Source of the DNA: Pseudobutyrivibrio sp.
GTDB lineage: Bacteria > Bacillota > Clostridia > Lachnospirales > Lachnospiraceae
Assembly (NCBI RefSeq): GCF_017471675.1
Contig: NZ_JAFUSK010000075.1
Location: forward strand, 1 to 34,199
Length of the DNA: 34,199 nt
Direction of reading: 5' to 3'
A program made the position numbers and the translations under genes. This document shows, in pieces, positions 16,210-24,200 of the stretch. Numbering within the stretch: position 1 is the first letter of the stretch; each line of letters starts with the position of its first letter. Below the pieces are notes generated by a model that saw nothing but the letters and a program-made list of their open reading frames with translations, ran no database searches and was not told where the DNA came from.

Positions 16210-16899
16210 TTATTTGTTTAATATTGTTCTAAAAGATTCTGTTATTCTTTGATGATGTATTTTTGCAGCATCAAAATGAACTGTATTAAATGCCAATTGC
16301 ATTATAGGTCCAGTACAAAAAGCACATATCAATGTACCAATACCAACAGGGCCTCCTAGTAGCCATCCTACAAATGTAGCTGCACTTAATAGTACAATGC
16401 TAACTACACCAAGAGGTACCTTCTTAAGCCTTTTAACCAAGCCAACTAATAATGTGTCTCTTGGTCCACATCCAAGTGCTGCTGCCATATATGTGTATTG
16501 AGTATAAGCCATTATCACAAGCCCTAATATCATTACAGGAATACCTGTTTTGACAGAGCTACATGGCTTTACAAAATCCATATAATTAAAAAAATCAACT
16601 GACTTTCCAACCACAAATGCATCTATAAACATTGCTATACCTATAGGCTCCTTCATAAGGATATCAATCCCTAAAATACTATATGAAACAATTATTGATG
16701 CAGTTCCATAAAGGATTCCAAAGCTATTTGAAATTCCGAGATTTAGAACATCCCAAGGTCCAGCACCTATGTTAGCCTGAATGGTAAGATACACACCAAA
16801 ACCATTTATAAATAAACTCACTGCTGCAAGTATTACATTTGAAAAAATAGTCCTCTTATCTCTATTAGTCCTATTCTCTTCTCTTAAAAATCTATACAC
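16210..16899 (-). CDS. YczE/YyaS/YitT-like integral membrane protein
   Basis: 229 residues beginning with GTG, preceded by GAGG nine bases upstream. Five to six membrane helices are visible. The signature NIGAGPWDVLNLGIS and the internal counterpart LGCGPRDTLLVGLVKRL mark the YczE family, of unknown function; the two copies suggest an internal duplication. The promoter has TATAAT at 16953-16958 overlapped by the TTGTGCGCA motif, so a repressor could block it. It is followed directly by the methionine sulfoxide reductase gene. Function cannot be assigned further. Confidence 0.82.
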   Translation of the reverse strand: MYRFLREENRTNRDKRTIFSNVILAAVSLFINGFGVYLTIQANIGAGPWDVLNLGISNSFGILYGTASIIVSYSILGIDILMKEPIGIAMFIDAFVVGKSVDFFNYMDFVKPCSSVKTGIPVMILGLVIMAYTQYTYMAAALGCGPRDTLLVGLVKRLKKVPLGVVSIVLLSAATFVGWLLGGPVGIGTLICAFCTGPIMQLAFNTVHFDAAKIHHQRITESFRTILNK

Positions 16900-16943
16900 C
16901 TAAATATTCCTCAATAATTCCGGGTTTGGTTTTGCCCAATTTT

Positions 16944-16958
16944 CCTGCGCACAATTAT
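16944..16958 (-). promoter_or_regulatory. -10 element with overlapping TTGTGCGCA operator-like motif
   Basis: On the minus strand TATAAT (16953-16958) runs directly into TTGTGCGCAG, nine of ten bases matching the palindrome TTGTGCGCAA. The site would place a bound repressor on the start point of the YczE-msrC operon. Confidence 0.45.
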
Positions 16959-16976
16959 ACATCATAAATATAAAAA

Positions 16977-17002
16977 GAGCCAGAAGTTTTACCTTCTGAC
17001 TC
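16977..17002 (-). terminator. Terminator of the 76-residue protein gene
   Basis: Ten-base arms GAGCCAGAAG and CTTCTGACTC (one G-U) with a six-base loop; five T follow on the minus strand. Confidence 0.85.
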
Positions 17003-17015
17003 CAATTATTCATCA

Positions 17016-17246
17016 TTACATTACGCAGCTTCTGCCATCTCTACCTTCCATGTTATCATCCTTAACATATCTGGCATTGAACTCCATGTTAATCTCTCGA
17101 AGCTCCTTCTTGCCTTCAATATAATCATCATACATTTCTGCAAGTCCTGCCATGCATCCATCACAGTATGCCTCGATATTTCCAAGAGATTCCTTTACTA
17201 TTTGCTCTCTTTCTTCTTTTGTTGTGTCTTTGATTAAATATGACAT
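17016..17246 (-). CDS. Small acidic conserved-type protein with CxxC motif (unknown)
   Basis: 76 residues, no membrane segment, mostly helical and charged. It has C28 and C31 in AYCDGCMAGLAEMYDDYIEG and one more cysteine near the C-terminus (SCVM). GGAG lies about eight bases before the ATG, and it is flanked by its own promoter-like TATAAT (near 17285) and terminator, so it is a monocistronic unit and very likely real. I do not recognise the family. The CxxC could bind a metal or be redox active; a solitary CxxC is weak evidence. Confidence 0.65.
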   Translation of the reverse strand: MSYLIKDTTKEEREQIVKESLGNIEAYCDGCMAGLAEMYDDYIEGKKELREINMEFNARYVKDDNMEGRDGRSCVM

Positions 17247-17307
17247 AGTACATCTCCATTAAATAAATCTTGGTTTTGTCCAATTATACATCATATACAT
17301 AAAAAGA

Positions 17308-17329
17308 GCCAGAGCATCGCTGTTCTGGC
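17308..17329 (-). terminator. Terminator of the merR-ybjQ unit
   Basis: Arms GCCAGAGC and GTTCTGGC (one G-U) with a six-base loop, followed by TCTTTTT on the minus strand. The downstream bases are nearly identical to those after the terminator at 16977-17002. Confidence 0.8.
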
Positions 17330-17338
17330 ATTTATACC

Positions 17339-17650
17339 CTAAATGAACTTTACTGCTGTTCCGTATGCCATAACCTCTGCTGCACCCTGCATAACAGATG
17401 ATGATGCATATCTCACACCAACAATGGCATCAGCTCCAAGCTGCTCAGCCTCATCCACCATTCTCTTAGTAGCAATCTGTCTAGCTTCCACAAGCATATC
17501 TGTGTAGCCTTTTATTTCACCACCAACTAGTGTCTTCATACCAGCCATAAAATCCTTACCAAAGTTTTTTGACTGTACGATAGTTCCTTTCACTACTCCA
17601 ATGGCCTCAAAATTCTGACCTGGGATTGTTTCAATACTTACGAGCTTCAT
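17339..17650 (-). CDS. ybjQ: YbjQ/UPF0145 family protein
   Basis: 103 residues. Family signatures are the start ETIPGQNFEAIGVVKGT, the GGEIKGYTDMLVEAR helix, AEQLGADAIVGVRY and the end EVMAYGTAVKF. YbjQ proteins form pentamers of unknown function, sometimes labelled heavy-metal binding. The gene overlaps the membrane-bound MerR gene by 20 bases and has its own GGAGGAG, so both are made from one message. The pairing with a MerR regulator hints at a stress role, but no ligand is known. Confidence 0.93.
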   Translation of the reverse strand: MKLVSIETIPGQNFEAIGVVKGTIVQSKNFGKDFMAGMKTLVGGEIKGYTDMLVEARQIATKRMVDEAEQLGADAIVGVRYASSSVMQGAAEVMAYGTAVKFI

Positions 17651-18275
17651 AAATTTCTCCTCCTTCTATTTCCTTTAATCTTTGTTTAAGTGCAATAACT
17701 GTTCCAACAATCATGGCACCAAAAAGCACAACAATAATAGCAATAAATCCAAGTGGTGTATCTGGGTCACTCATAGCTGTCAGGCAAATAAAAATAATCA
17801 TTGCCAAAAAGAATACTATACTAACAGCTGCTGCAATAATAGGACCCTGCTTACTTTTCTTTATATCAGTTTTGTTTACATCCATAAATCTAATGCCTCC
17901 CTTCTCAAGCTTTTTCATTTCCTCAAGGTAAGATTCAGCCTGTAGATTATCAAAGTGAACATCTGCTTCAATCATTTCTCTGCACATTTCCTTCATCACA
18001 TCCAGCTCCTGCTGTCTATGTGTAAAATGAGAAATATGTCTATCTAAACAATCAGCTACAGAGATTTTTCCTGCTTCAAGTCTTTTTATCTCCTCAATAG
18101 GAACCTCTAATCTTCTAAGAAGCTTTATCTTATTTAATAGGTCCACATCCTCCAAGGAGTAATCTCTATACCCATTCTCTAGATTGCGCTTAGGAATAAT
18201 CAGCCCCTGCTCCTCATAAAAACGGATATTCTTTTTTGTAATCCCAACTAGTTCTTCTACTTGATTAATCTTCAT
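17631..18275 (-). CDS. Membrane-anchored MerR-family regulator
   Basis: 214 residues. Winged HTH MKINQVEELVGITKKNIRFY with the wing NLENGYRDYSLEDV, followed by a dimer helix (about 80-125). Unusually for MerR, two membrane helices follow (about 144-168 and 174-197), with a basic, acidic tail at the C-terminus. The effector region is therefore the membrane itself or a loop of about five residues; no metal-binding cysteine cluster is seen. The wing sequence NGYR resembles CueR, and a CueR-like dyad stands before the YhfC-hydrolase operon upstream (20251-20281), the most likely target. GGAG lies five bases before the ATG. The upstream gap is filled by six 53-bp repeats. Confidence 0.85.
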   Translation of the reverse strand: MKINQVEELVGITKKNIRFYEEQGLIIPKRNLENGYRDYSLEDVDLLNKIKLLRRLEVPIEEIKRLEAGKISVADCLDRHISHFTHRQQELDVMKEMCREMIEADVHFDNLQAESYLEEMKKLEKGGIRFMDVNKTDIKKSKQGPIIAAAVSIVFFLAMIIFICLTAMSDPDTPLGFIAIIVVLFGAMIVGTVIALKQRLKEIEGGEIYEARKY

Positions 18276-18295
18276 GCTGTCTCCACACTTGCCAA

Positions 18296-18600
18296 CTACT
18301 ACCTGTAACTCATTCTTCTTTCTCAGTTAGTAGTCTCTTTTCTTGGTACTACTAGCTATAGAACACTTTTCCTTCTCAGATAGTAGTCTTTTTCTTTGCC
18401 ACTACTACCTATAAGACATTTTTCCTTCACAGGTAGTAATCTTTTTCTTTGCCACTACTACCTATAAGACATTTTTCCTTCACAGGTAGTAATCTTTTTC
18501 TTTGCTGCTACTACCTATAAGACATTTTTCCTTTTCAGGTAGTAATCTCTCTCTTTGCCACTACTGCCTGTAGCACATTTTTCCCTCTCAGATAGTAGCT
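18296..18600 (-). repeat. Six tandem 53-bp repeats, each with 8-bp inverted arms
   Basis: Left arms (CTACTACCT or variants) begin at 18296, 18349, 18402, 18455, 18508 and 18561, an exact 53-base period. In each unit the arms TACTACCT and AGGTAGTA start 28 bases apart. The central copies are nearly identical and the outer ones diverge. On the minus strand each unit also holds GGAAAAATG. The array fills the whole gap between the hydrolase and the MerR gene, and its last arm covers the hydrolase stop codon. Confidence 0.92.
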
Positions 18601-19409
18601 TCTCCTAAAAACTCAGTGATTAACCTATTAATTTCCCTTGGTCTGTCGGTGTTTGCATTGTGACCTGCACCTTCAATCCAGTGAAGTGGTAATCCTGTCT
18701 TAGCATGCCATACTCTGTTGTATCTTTTAGTGGAGCCTGCCATATCCTTGGTGCCGCATATAAGCATTGCAGGACATGTAATCTCATAAGGTAGCTCTGC
18801 TTCAACAGCCTCGACCAAAATCCTGTAGCCACCGCCTGCAAGACTTGAATATCTTTCTTGGTCACCATCATAGGTCATCATGAACTCCCTCATTAAGGCA
18901 CGTCCGTATTCAGTGGTTGCCACCCCATTTGTACCCTGTCTCAATAGTGTCTTCCACGGATAATAGCGATACACAGGAGTCATTCTATGAAGTAGCCAAA
19001 GCTCAATTCCTATATAGTACTGCTTTTGCAATGGAGCCGAATCAATGGATACAAATCCAACAGCCTTATTAGGAAATAACTGCATAAACATTTGCCCCAA
19101 ATATCCACCCATGGACTGTCCTATAATAACAGGCTTATCAAAACCATTCTCCAAAAGAATTTCATTTAGCCATGTAGCTTTGTCTGCCAGGGAAAAATCC
19201 ATATCAAAAGGATAAGAAAGAGCATGTGCAGGCGCATCCCACACAAACACTGGATACATACCTTCAAAATACTCAATCTGCTTATCAAATAATCTATGAT
19301 CTGCAGTTAGCCCCGGTAAAAACACCAGCTGCTTGTCCTGATTCGTTCCATCAGGATTAATCCAATAATGAATCTGCCCGCACCTTGTGCTGTAAATCTT
19401 CTCCTTCAT
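18588..19409 (-). CDS. Alpha/beta hydrolase (serine type)
   Basis: 273 residues, cytoplasmic. VFLPGLTADHRLF gives the oxyanion loop, GQSMGG the nucleophile elbow (Ser99), CGTKDMAG the probable acid and GAGHNANTDRP the catalytic His250, a complete triad in the usual order. Resembles lysophospholipase/esterase or meta-cleavage hydrolase types; the substrate is not evident. The start lies two bases after the stop of the YhfC-like gene, so they form one operon driven by the MerR-type promoter at 20251. The last codons (ATI, stop) lie inside the first 53-bp repeat, meaning the gene end was reshaped by, or gave rise to, the array. Confidence 0.85.
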   Translation of the reverse strand: MKEKIYSTRCGQIHYWINPDGTNQDKQLVFLPGLTADHRLFDKQIEYFEGMYPVFVWDAPAHALSYPFDMDFSLADKATWLNEILLENGFDKPVIIGQSMGGYLGQMFMQLFPNKAVGFVSIDSAPLQKQYYIGIELWLLHRMTPVYRYYPWKTLLRQGTNGVATTEYGRALMREFMMTYDGDQERYSSLAGGGYRILVEAVEAELPYEITCPAMLICGTKDMAGSTKRYNRVWHAKTGLPLHWIEGAGHNANTDRPREINRLITEFLGEATI

Positions 19410-19411
19410 AA

Positions 19412-20197
19412 TTATGCAATCTCCCTATCATTTAAGTATGTCTTAAATACTAATACTGCAATAATAGTTACAAGCACTATTAGTACCAGCTCTAAAACTA
19501 AGCTTGATACATATCCTGCTAAAAGAACTGTCACAAAATCCAACCCTGCATGAAGGACAATGGCTAATAACAATAGCTGTACCTTTTTATTTGTCACTGC
19601 CTTATAAACTATATAGGATAGGCATATATGTAAGGTTACAGCAACAACTCGCTCTACTCCTGCCAGATAAAAATCCAGTGAGTCAGTAGTCCAAAGCAAT
19701 GATACCTGCTGCATTGTTTGCTCTTTAGTACTTGCATCAAGTGAAGCTAACATTGGTTCAAAGGTTCCGGTGTTAATCAATATTGATGTTATCAGATTTG
19801 ATATAGAAGATAATCCAACAATGATAATAGCCTCTATTCCACCATGACCTATGCCATACATTAATGCATTTAGTTTGTTGAGCCCCTTCTTTTTAAAAAG
19901 ATTCATTGAAGTAAACCGCCCCATCTCTTCAAACACACCTGCTGCAAGTCCACCATAAACAGCCTTCACTAAAAGATTTCCTGTTAATGCTTCACCAAAT
20001 TGTTTAATCATTACAACATGAAGGCATTGCTCTAGCACAAGTGCAAAGATAATAAATGTAGCAGCTCCTATTCCAAACCAAAGCATGTCTGCCTTTAGTT
20101 TAAGAAATGCATAAATCATAAGTCCAATCGGAAGCCCAACTGCCACTATAAAAGCAAAGCACATTCCTATAATTGATAATGCAGGTACTGTTCCCAT
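19412..20197 (-). CDS. YhfC-like polytopic membrane protein (putative intramembrane metalloprotease)
   Basis: 261 residues from MGTVPALSII; AAAGGAGG five bases upstream favours this start over a frame 42 codons longer, which would run through the promoter. About seven membrane helices. Motifs are FEEMGRF (E90, E91, R94), GIGHGGIEA (H118, E122), a helix with THICLSY and HAGLDF, which resemble the glutamate and histidine layout of CPBP/YhfC-type intramembrane proteases. Activity is inferred from motifs only. It heads an operon with the hydrolase two bases downstream; the promoter carries a CueR-like dyad. The membrane-bound MerR downstream is the likely regulator. Confidence 0.78.
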   Translation of the reverse strand: MGTVPALSIIGMCFAFIVAVGLPIGLMIYAFLKLKADMLWFGIGAATFIIFALVLEQCLHVVMIKQFGEALTGNLLVKAVYGGLAAGVFEEMGRFTSMNLFKKKGLNKLNALMYGIGHGGIEAIIIVGLSSISNLITSILINTGTFEPMLASLDASTKEQTMQQVSLLWTTDSLDFYLAGVERVVAVTLHICLSYIVYKAVTNKKVQLLLLAIVLHAGLDFVTVLLAGYVSSLVLELVLIVLVTIIAVLVFKTYLNDREIA

Positions 20198-20250
20198 AAC
20201 AGCCTCCTTTAAAAGAATTAGTTTTAAGACTTGGCCTTGTCTATGTCTAA

Positions 20251-20281
20251 AATATAAACCTTCCATAAGGTGGAAGGTCAA
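20251..20281 (-). promoter_or_regulatory. MerR/CueR-like promoter (19-bp spacer) of the YhfC-hydrolase operon
   Basis: Minus strand TTGACC (20276-20281) and TATATT (20251-20256) lie exactly 19 bases apart. The dyad ACCTTCC-N7-GGAAGGT (20258-20278) equals the half-sites of CueR operators such as E. coli copA. About 47 bases separate the predicted start point from the ATG. Confidence 0.88.
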
Positions 20282-20397
20282 TACTATTTTTAATTCTTTT
20301 GATAAGCAACAATTATTTGACATTATACCATAATCATATTTGACCTGACTTTTCCTGACAACATTTTCTTCCAGAAAAAATTTAATTTTTTAGATTA

Positions 20398-20708
20398 ATG
20401 CATCCCTTAAGGAATAAATAATATTTGGGGATGCATTCAGAAATTTAACTATGCATCCCAAGCTCTTAAAACAACAGCTAGGGATGCACGTAAAAAAAAT
20501 AAATGCATCCATAATTGGCTTTAACACCTTTATGGATGCATTCATTCCCTAATTTATAGCAAAATATAAAGTTAAATTTTGGAAAAAGTTTAGTCTTGTG
20601 CATCCCATAATCATGAAAGCTATTAATAGGATGCATAGTTAAAAAATAAAAATATTTTTATGCATCCTGCAAATAAATTGTTGCTATTTGGGATGCATTT
20701 TATTGTGT
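20398..20708. repeat. Array of five inverted-repeat units, arms ATGCATCCC / GGGATGCAT
   Basis: Ten half-sites alternate in orientation. Units occupy 20398-20436, 20451-20489, 20503-20541, 20598-20636 and 20660-20708. Arm gaps are 21, 21, 21, 21 and 31 bases. Interior sequences are unrelated, so only the arms are conserved. Unit starts are 53, 52, 95 and 62 bases apart, all close to whole helical turns. The array fills most of the 400-base gap before the YhfC promoter; nothing coding is visible there. Confidence 0.92.
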
Positions 20709-20730
20709 CATCAACTATTTTGTTGTTCTA

Positions 20731-21126
20731 TTAGCAGGATATCATCTTTTTTGCAAAGGCCTCTGCCTCAACCATCTGCTTTTCATTTGGCTTATTTCTT
20801 ACATAGCAAGTTTCGTCAGCGACTTCTATTCCCTTAGCAACTAAAGCCTTCTTAATCAAATCAATAGAATGCTTTGAAATCCATGATGTAGAAAATACTA
20901 CTGCCTTCTTAACCTTGCTTCCATCAATTCCTGCTAAATATTCATTCATCACTTTATCAAGACCATAGGCATATAAAGCTCCGCCAATGAATAAAACATC
21001 AATATTTTCTGTAATCTTTGCGCTATCCTCATCTACAGAAATAGGAATAACTCCAGCACCTTTTCCAATTGCCTCTGCAAGAAGCTTTGTATTTCCTGAT
21101 TTTGAATAATATCTAACTGCTACCAT
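20731..21126 (-). CDS. Flavodoxin-like protein
   Basis: 131 residues. The phosphate-binding loop is YYSKSGNTKLLAEA, close to the flavodoxin T/SxTGNT pattern, followed by VLFIGGALYAYGLDK and VVFSTSWIS. Flavodoxins carry electrons with FMN, or act as FMN quinone reductases. At 131 residues it is short for a flavodoxin. AGGAGG lies six bases before the ATG. The promoter TTGACA-17-TATATT (21190-21218) is strong, with the operator-like AATTGTGCGCAATT at 21167-21180 just downstream, so it should be repressible by whatever binds the motif. It is a single-gene unit between the ATGCATCCC array and the carB terminator. Confidence 0.85.
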   Translation of the reverse strand: MVAVRYYSKSGNTKLLAEAIGKGAGVIPISVDEDSAKITENIDVLFIGGALYAYGLDKVMNEYLAGIDGSKVKKAVVFSTSWISKHSIDLIKKALVAKGIEVADETCYVRNKPNEKQMVEAEAFAKKMISC

Positions 21127-21166
21127 AATTAACCTCCTGAATCATAATCAATTTTATATGCTATTT

Positions 21167-21218
21167 AATTGTGCGCAATTTATATTGTTAATATACATCT
21201 CCAATACCTCTATGTCAA
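21167..21218 (-). promoter_or_regulatory. Flavodoxin promoter with downstream palindrome
   Basis: TTGACA (21213-21218), a 17-base spacer and TATATT (21190-21195), then the palindrome AATTGTGCGCAATT (21167-21180, one central mismatch). The palindrome sits in the early leader, where a bound repressor would block elongation or initiation. Confidence 0.75.
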
Positions 21219-21232
21219 GCAATAATAATAAA

Positions 21233-21269
21233 AAAGCTATCCTGCATCTATTAAATGCAAGATAGCTTT
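21233..21269 (-). terminator. Terminator of the purL-carAB unit
   Basis: Fifteen-base arms (21233-21247 and 21255-21269, one G-U) with a seven-base loop and a T run on the minus strand, 17 bases after the carB stop. Confidence 0.92.
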
Positions 21270-21285
21270 AAATCCCTTATTATAT

Positions 21286-24200
21286 TTAGATTGTTGCTAC
21301 ATCCACAAGAGTGTATTCAGTAGTTGCTGATTCCAGTGATGTTGCAAGAGCAACAGCAGTATCCATAGCAGTGATACAGTTGATACCTGTTTCGATAGCA
21401 TTTCTTCTAATCAAGAACCCATCACGGGTCTTATCGCCGTGGCCCTGAGTAGGTGTGTCGATTACAAGGTCAATCTTGTGTCCTAAGATAAGGTCCATTA
21501 CGTTTGGCGATTCCTGTGTAATCTTATTAACCTGTCTTGCTTCTACGCCACCATCCTGCAAATACTTTGCTGTAGAGCGTGTTGCATAGATTGTATAGCC
21601 AAGCTTTTCAAACCTCTTGGCAACCTCAAGTGCCTCTGGCTTATCAGCATCCTTTACTGTGATAATCATCTGCTTGTGCTTTGGAAGAACAACTCCTGCA
21701 CCAAGGAATGCTTTGTAGAGAGCTTCCTCAAAGGTCTTTGCAATACCAAGACACTCACCAGTAGATTTCATTTCAGGTCCAAGGCTGATTTCAGCACCTC
21801 TAAGCTTTTCAAATGAGAATACTGGCATCTTGATTGCTATGTAATCTGCCTCTGGCTGAAGGCCTGGCTTATATCCCATTTCCGTAATCTTGTGACCAAG
21901 TATCGCCTTTGCTGCAAGGTCAACAATTGGAATACCAGTAACCTTGCTGATGTATGGTACTGTACGAGAGCTTCGAGGGTTAACCTCGATTACATACACC
22001 TCACCATCCATTGCAATGAACTGGATGTTAATCATACCAAGTACGTGAAGTGCCTTTGCAAGGCGTTCTGTATAATCTACAATCTTGTCCTTAATGTCCT
22101 GAGTGATGGTATGAGCAGGATATACGCTGATACTATCACCTGAGTGGATACCGGTGCGCTCAATATGCTCCATGATACCAGGAATAAGGATGTTTTCACC
22201 GTCACAGATTGCATCAACCTCAATCTCCTTACCCTGTAAGTACTTATCTACAAGGATTGGGTGATCCTGGGCAATCTGATTGATGATATCCATAAACTTC
22301 TCAATTTCATCATCGTTGAAGGCAATCTGCATTCCCTGACCACCAAGTACATATGAAGGACGAACAAGTACTGGGTAGCCAAGTCTGTTTGCAACTTCCT
22401 TAGCTTCCTCTGCTGTAAATACTGTTCCGCCTGCTGCACGAGGAATCTGTGTCTGCTCTAAGATTTCATCGAAGAGCTCTCTATCTTCTGCTGCATCTAC
22501 ATCCTCTGCCTTTGTACCAAGGATTGGCACGCCGATTTTCATAAGATGCTCTGTAAGCTTGATAGCTGTCTGTCCACCGAACTGTACGATAGCTCCGTCT
22601 GGCTTTTCAAGATTTACGATTGATTCAACATCCTCGTTTGTAAGAGGCTCAAAGTAAAGCTTGTCTGCAATATCAAAGTCTGTTGAAACTGTCTCAGGGT
22701 TGTTGTTAACAATGACTGTCTCCCAGCCTTCCTTGGCAAATGCCCATGTAGCATGAACTGAACAGTAGTCAAACTCAACACCCTGTCCGATTCTGATTGG
22801 ACCAGAACCAAGAACAAGAACCTTCTTTCTATCCTTAGTCTCTACAGCCTCATTCTCGCTACCGTAAACGCTGTAGTAGTAAGGTGTCATGGCATCAAAC
22901 TCTGCTGCACAGGTATCAACCATCTTGTATGCTGCCACGATGCCGTTGTCATAACGCATCTTTCTAACTTCTTCCTCAGTCATCTTGCCATTTAAGTGAG
23001 CGATGACGCTATCTGGAAATTCGATTCTCTTTGCTTCCTTAAGAAGGTCTACTGTAAGCTCCTCCTGCTGAAGTCTAAGCTCCATTTCAACAAGAATCTT
23101 AATCTTATCAATGAACCACATATCAATCTTTGTGATTTCATGTATTGTCTCGTAAGATGTGCCACGTCTAAGTGCTTCTGCGATGCAGTAGATTCTTCTA
23201 TCATCAACAACTGTAAGCGCTTCCTCAAGCTCAGCGTCTGTCATGTCGCAGAAGTCGTAGCTAAGAAGTGAATCTACATGCTGCTCCAATGAGCGGATAG
23301 CCTTCATCAATGCACCTTCGAAGTTATTGCAGATAGACATTACCTCGCCGGTAGCCTTCATCTGGGTAGTAAGCTTACGCTGAGCTGTGATGAACTTATC
23401 AAATGGAAGTCTTGGAATCTTTACTACACAGTAATCAAGCATTGGCTCAAATGATGCATAAGTCTTCTTTGTGATAGCGTTTGGAATCTCATCAAGTGTG
23501 TATCCAAGGGCAATCTTTGCAGCTACCTTTGCGATTGGGTAACCTGTTGCCTTTGATGCTAATGCTGATGAACGAGATACTCTAGGATTTACCTCGATTA
23601 CGCAATACTCAAAGCTTTCTGGGTGAAGGGCATACTGTACGTTACATCCACCTGTAATACCAAGCTCATCGATGATGCGAAGTGCAGATGTACGAAGCAT
23701 CTGGTATTCCTTATCACCAAGTGTCTGTGAAGGAGCAACTACGATTGAGTCACCTGTATGTACACCAACTGGGTCGATGTTTTCCATGTTACAAACAGTG
23801 ATGCAGTTGCCGTTGGCATCTCGCATTACCTCGTACTCGATTTCCTTCCAGCCAGCGATGCATCGTTCAACAAGTACCTCATGCACACGTGAAAGTCTAA
23901 GACCGTTTGTAAGGATTTCTACAAGCTCTGTCTGGTTGTGAGCGATACCACCGCCTGAACCGCCAAGTGTGTAAGCAGGACGAAGTACTACTGGATAGCC
24001 GATTGTATTTGTAAACTTAATACCATCCTCAACTGTGTTAACAACCAGTGAAGCTGCTACAGGCTCCCCAAGCTTTTCCATTGTGTCCTTAAATGCCTGT
24101 CTATCCTCAGCTCTAAAGATTGTCTCTGCTGTTGTACCAATAAGCTTAACACCCTGCTCCTCTAAGAAGCCGCTTTCTGCAAGCTCCATACCAAGGTTAA

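Noticed and set aside
18296-18600. CRISPR array
   Set aside because: The whole 53-base unit is repeated, so there are no unique spacers, and no cas genes are near. The Cas4-like domain at 29.6 kb belongs to a helicase.
18620-18871. 83-codon frame inside the hydrolase gene
   Set aside because: It overlaps the catalytic histidine region in another frame on the same strand, without start signals or domain.
20398-20708. CRISPR or simple terminator series
   Set aside because: Arms alternate in orientation and gaps are unrelated and mostly of fixed length; there are no T runs, so neither CRISPR nor intrinsic terminators fit.
23672-23941. Plus-strand frames across carB and purL
   Set aside because: They lie opposite highly conserved enzyme sequence and are shadow frames.
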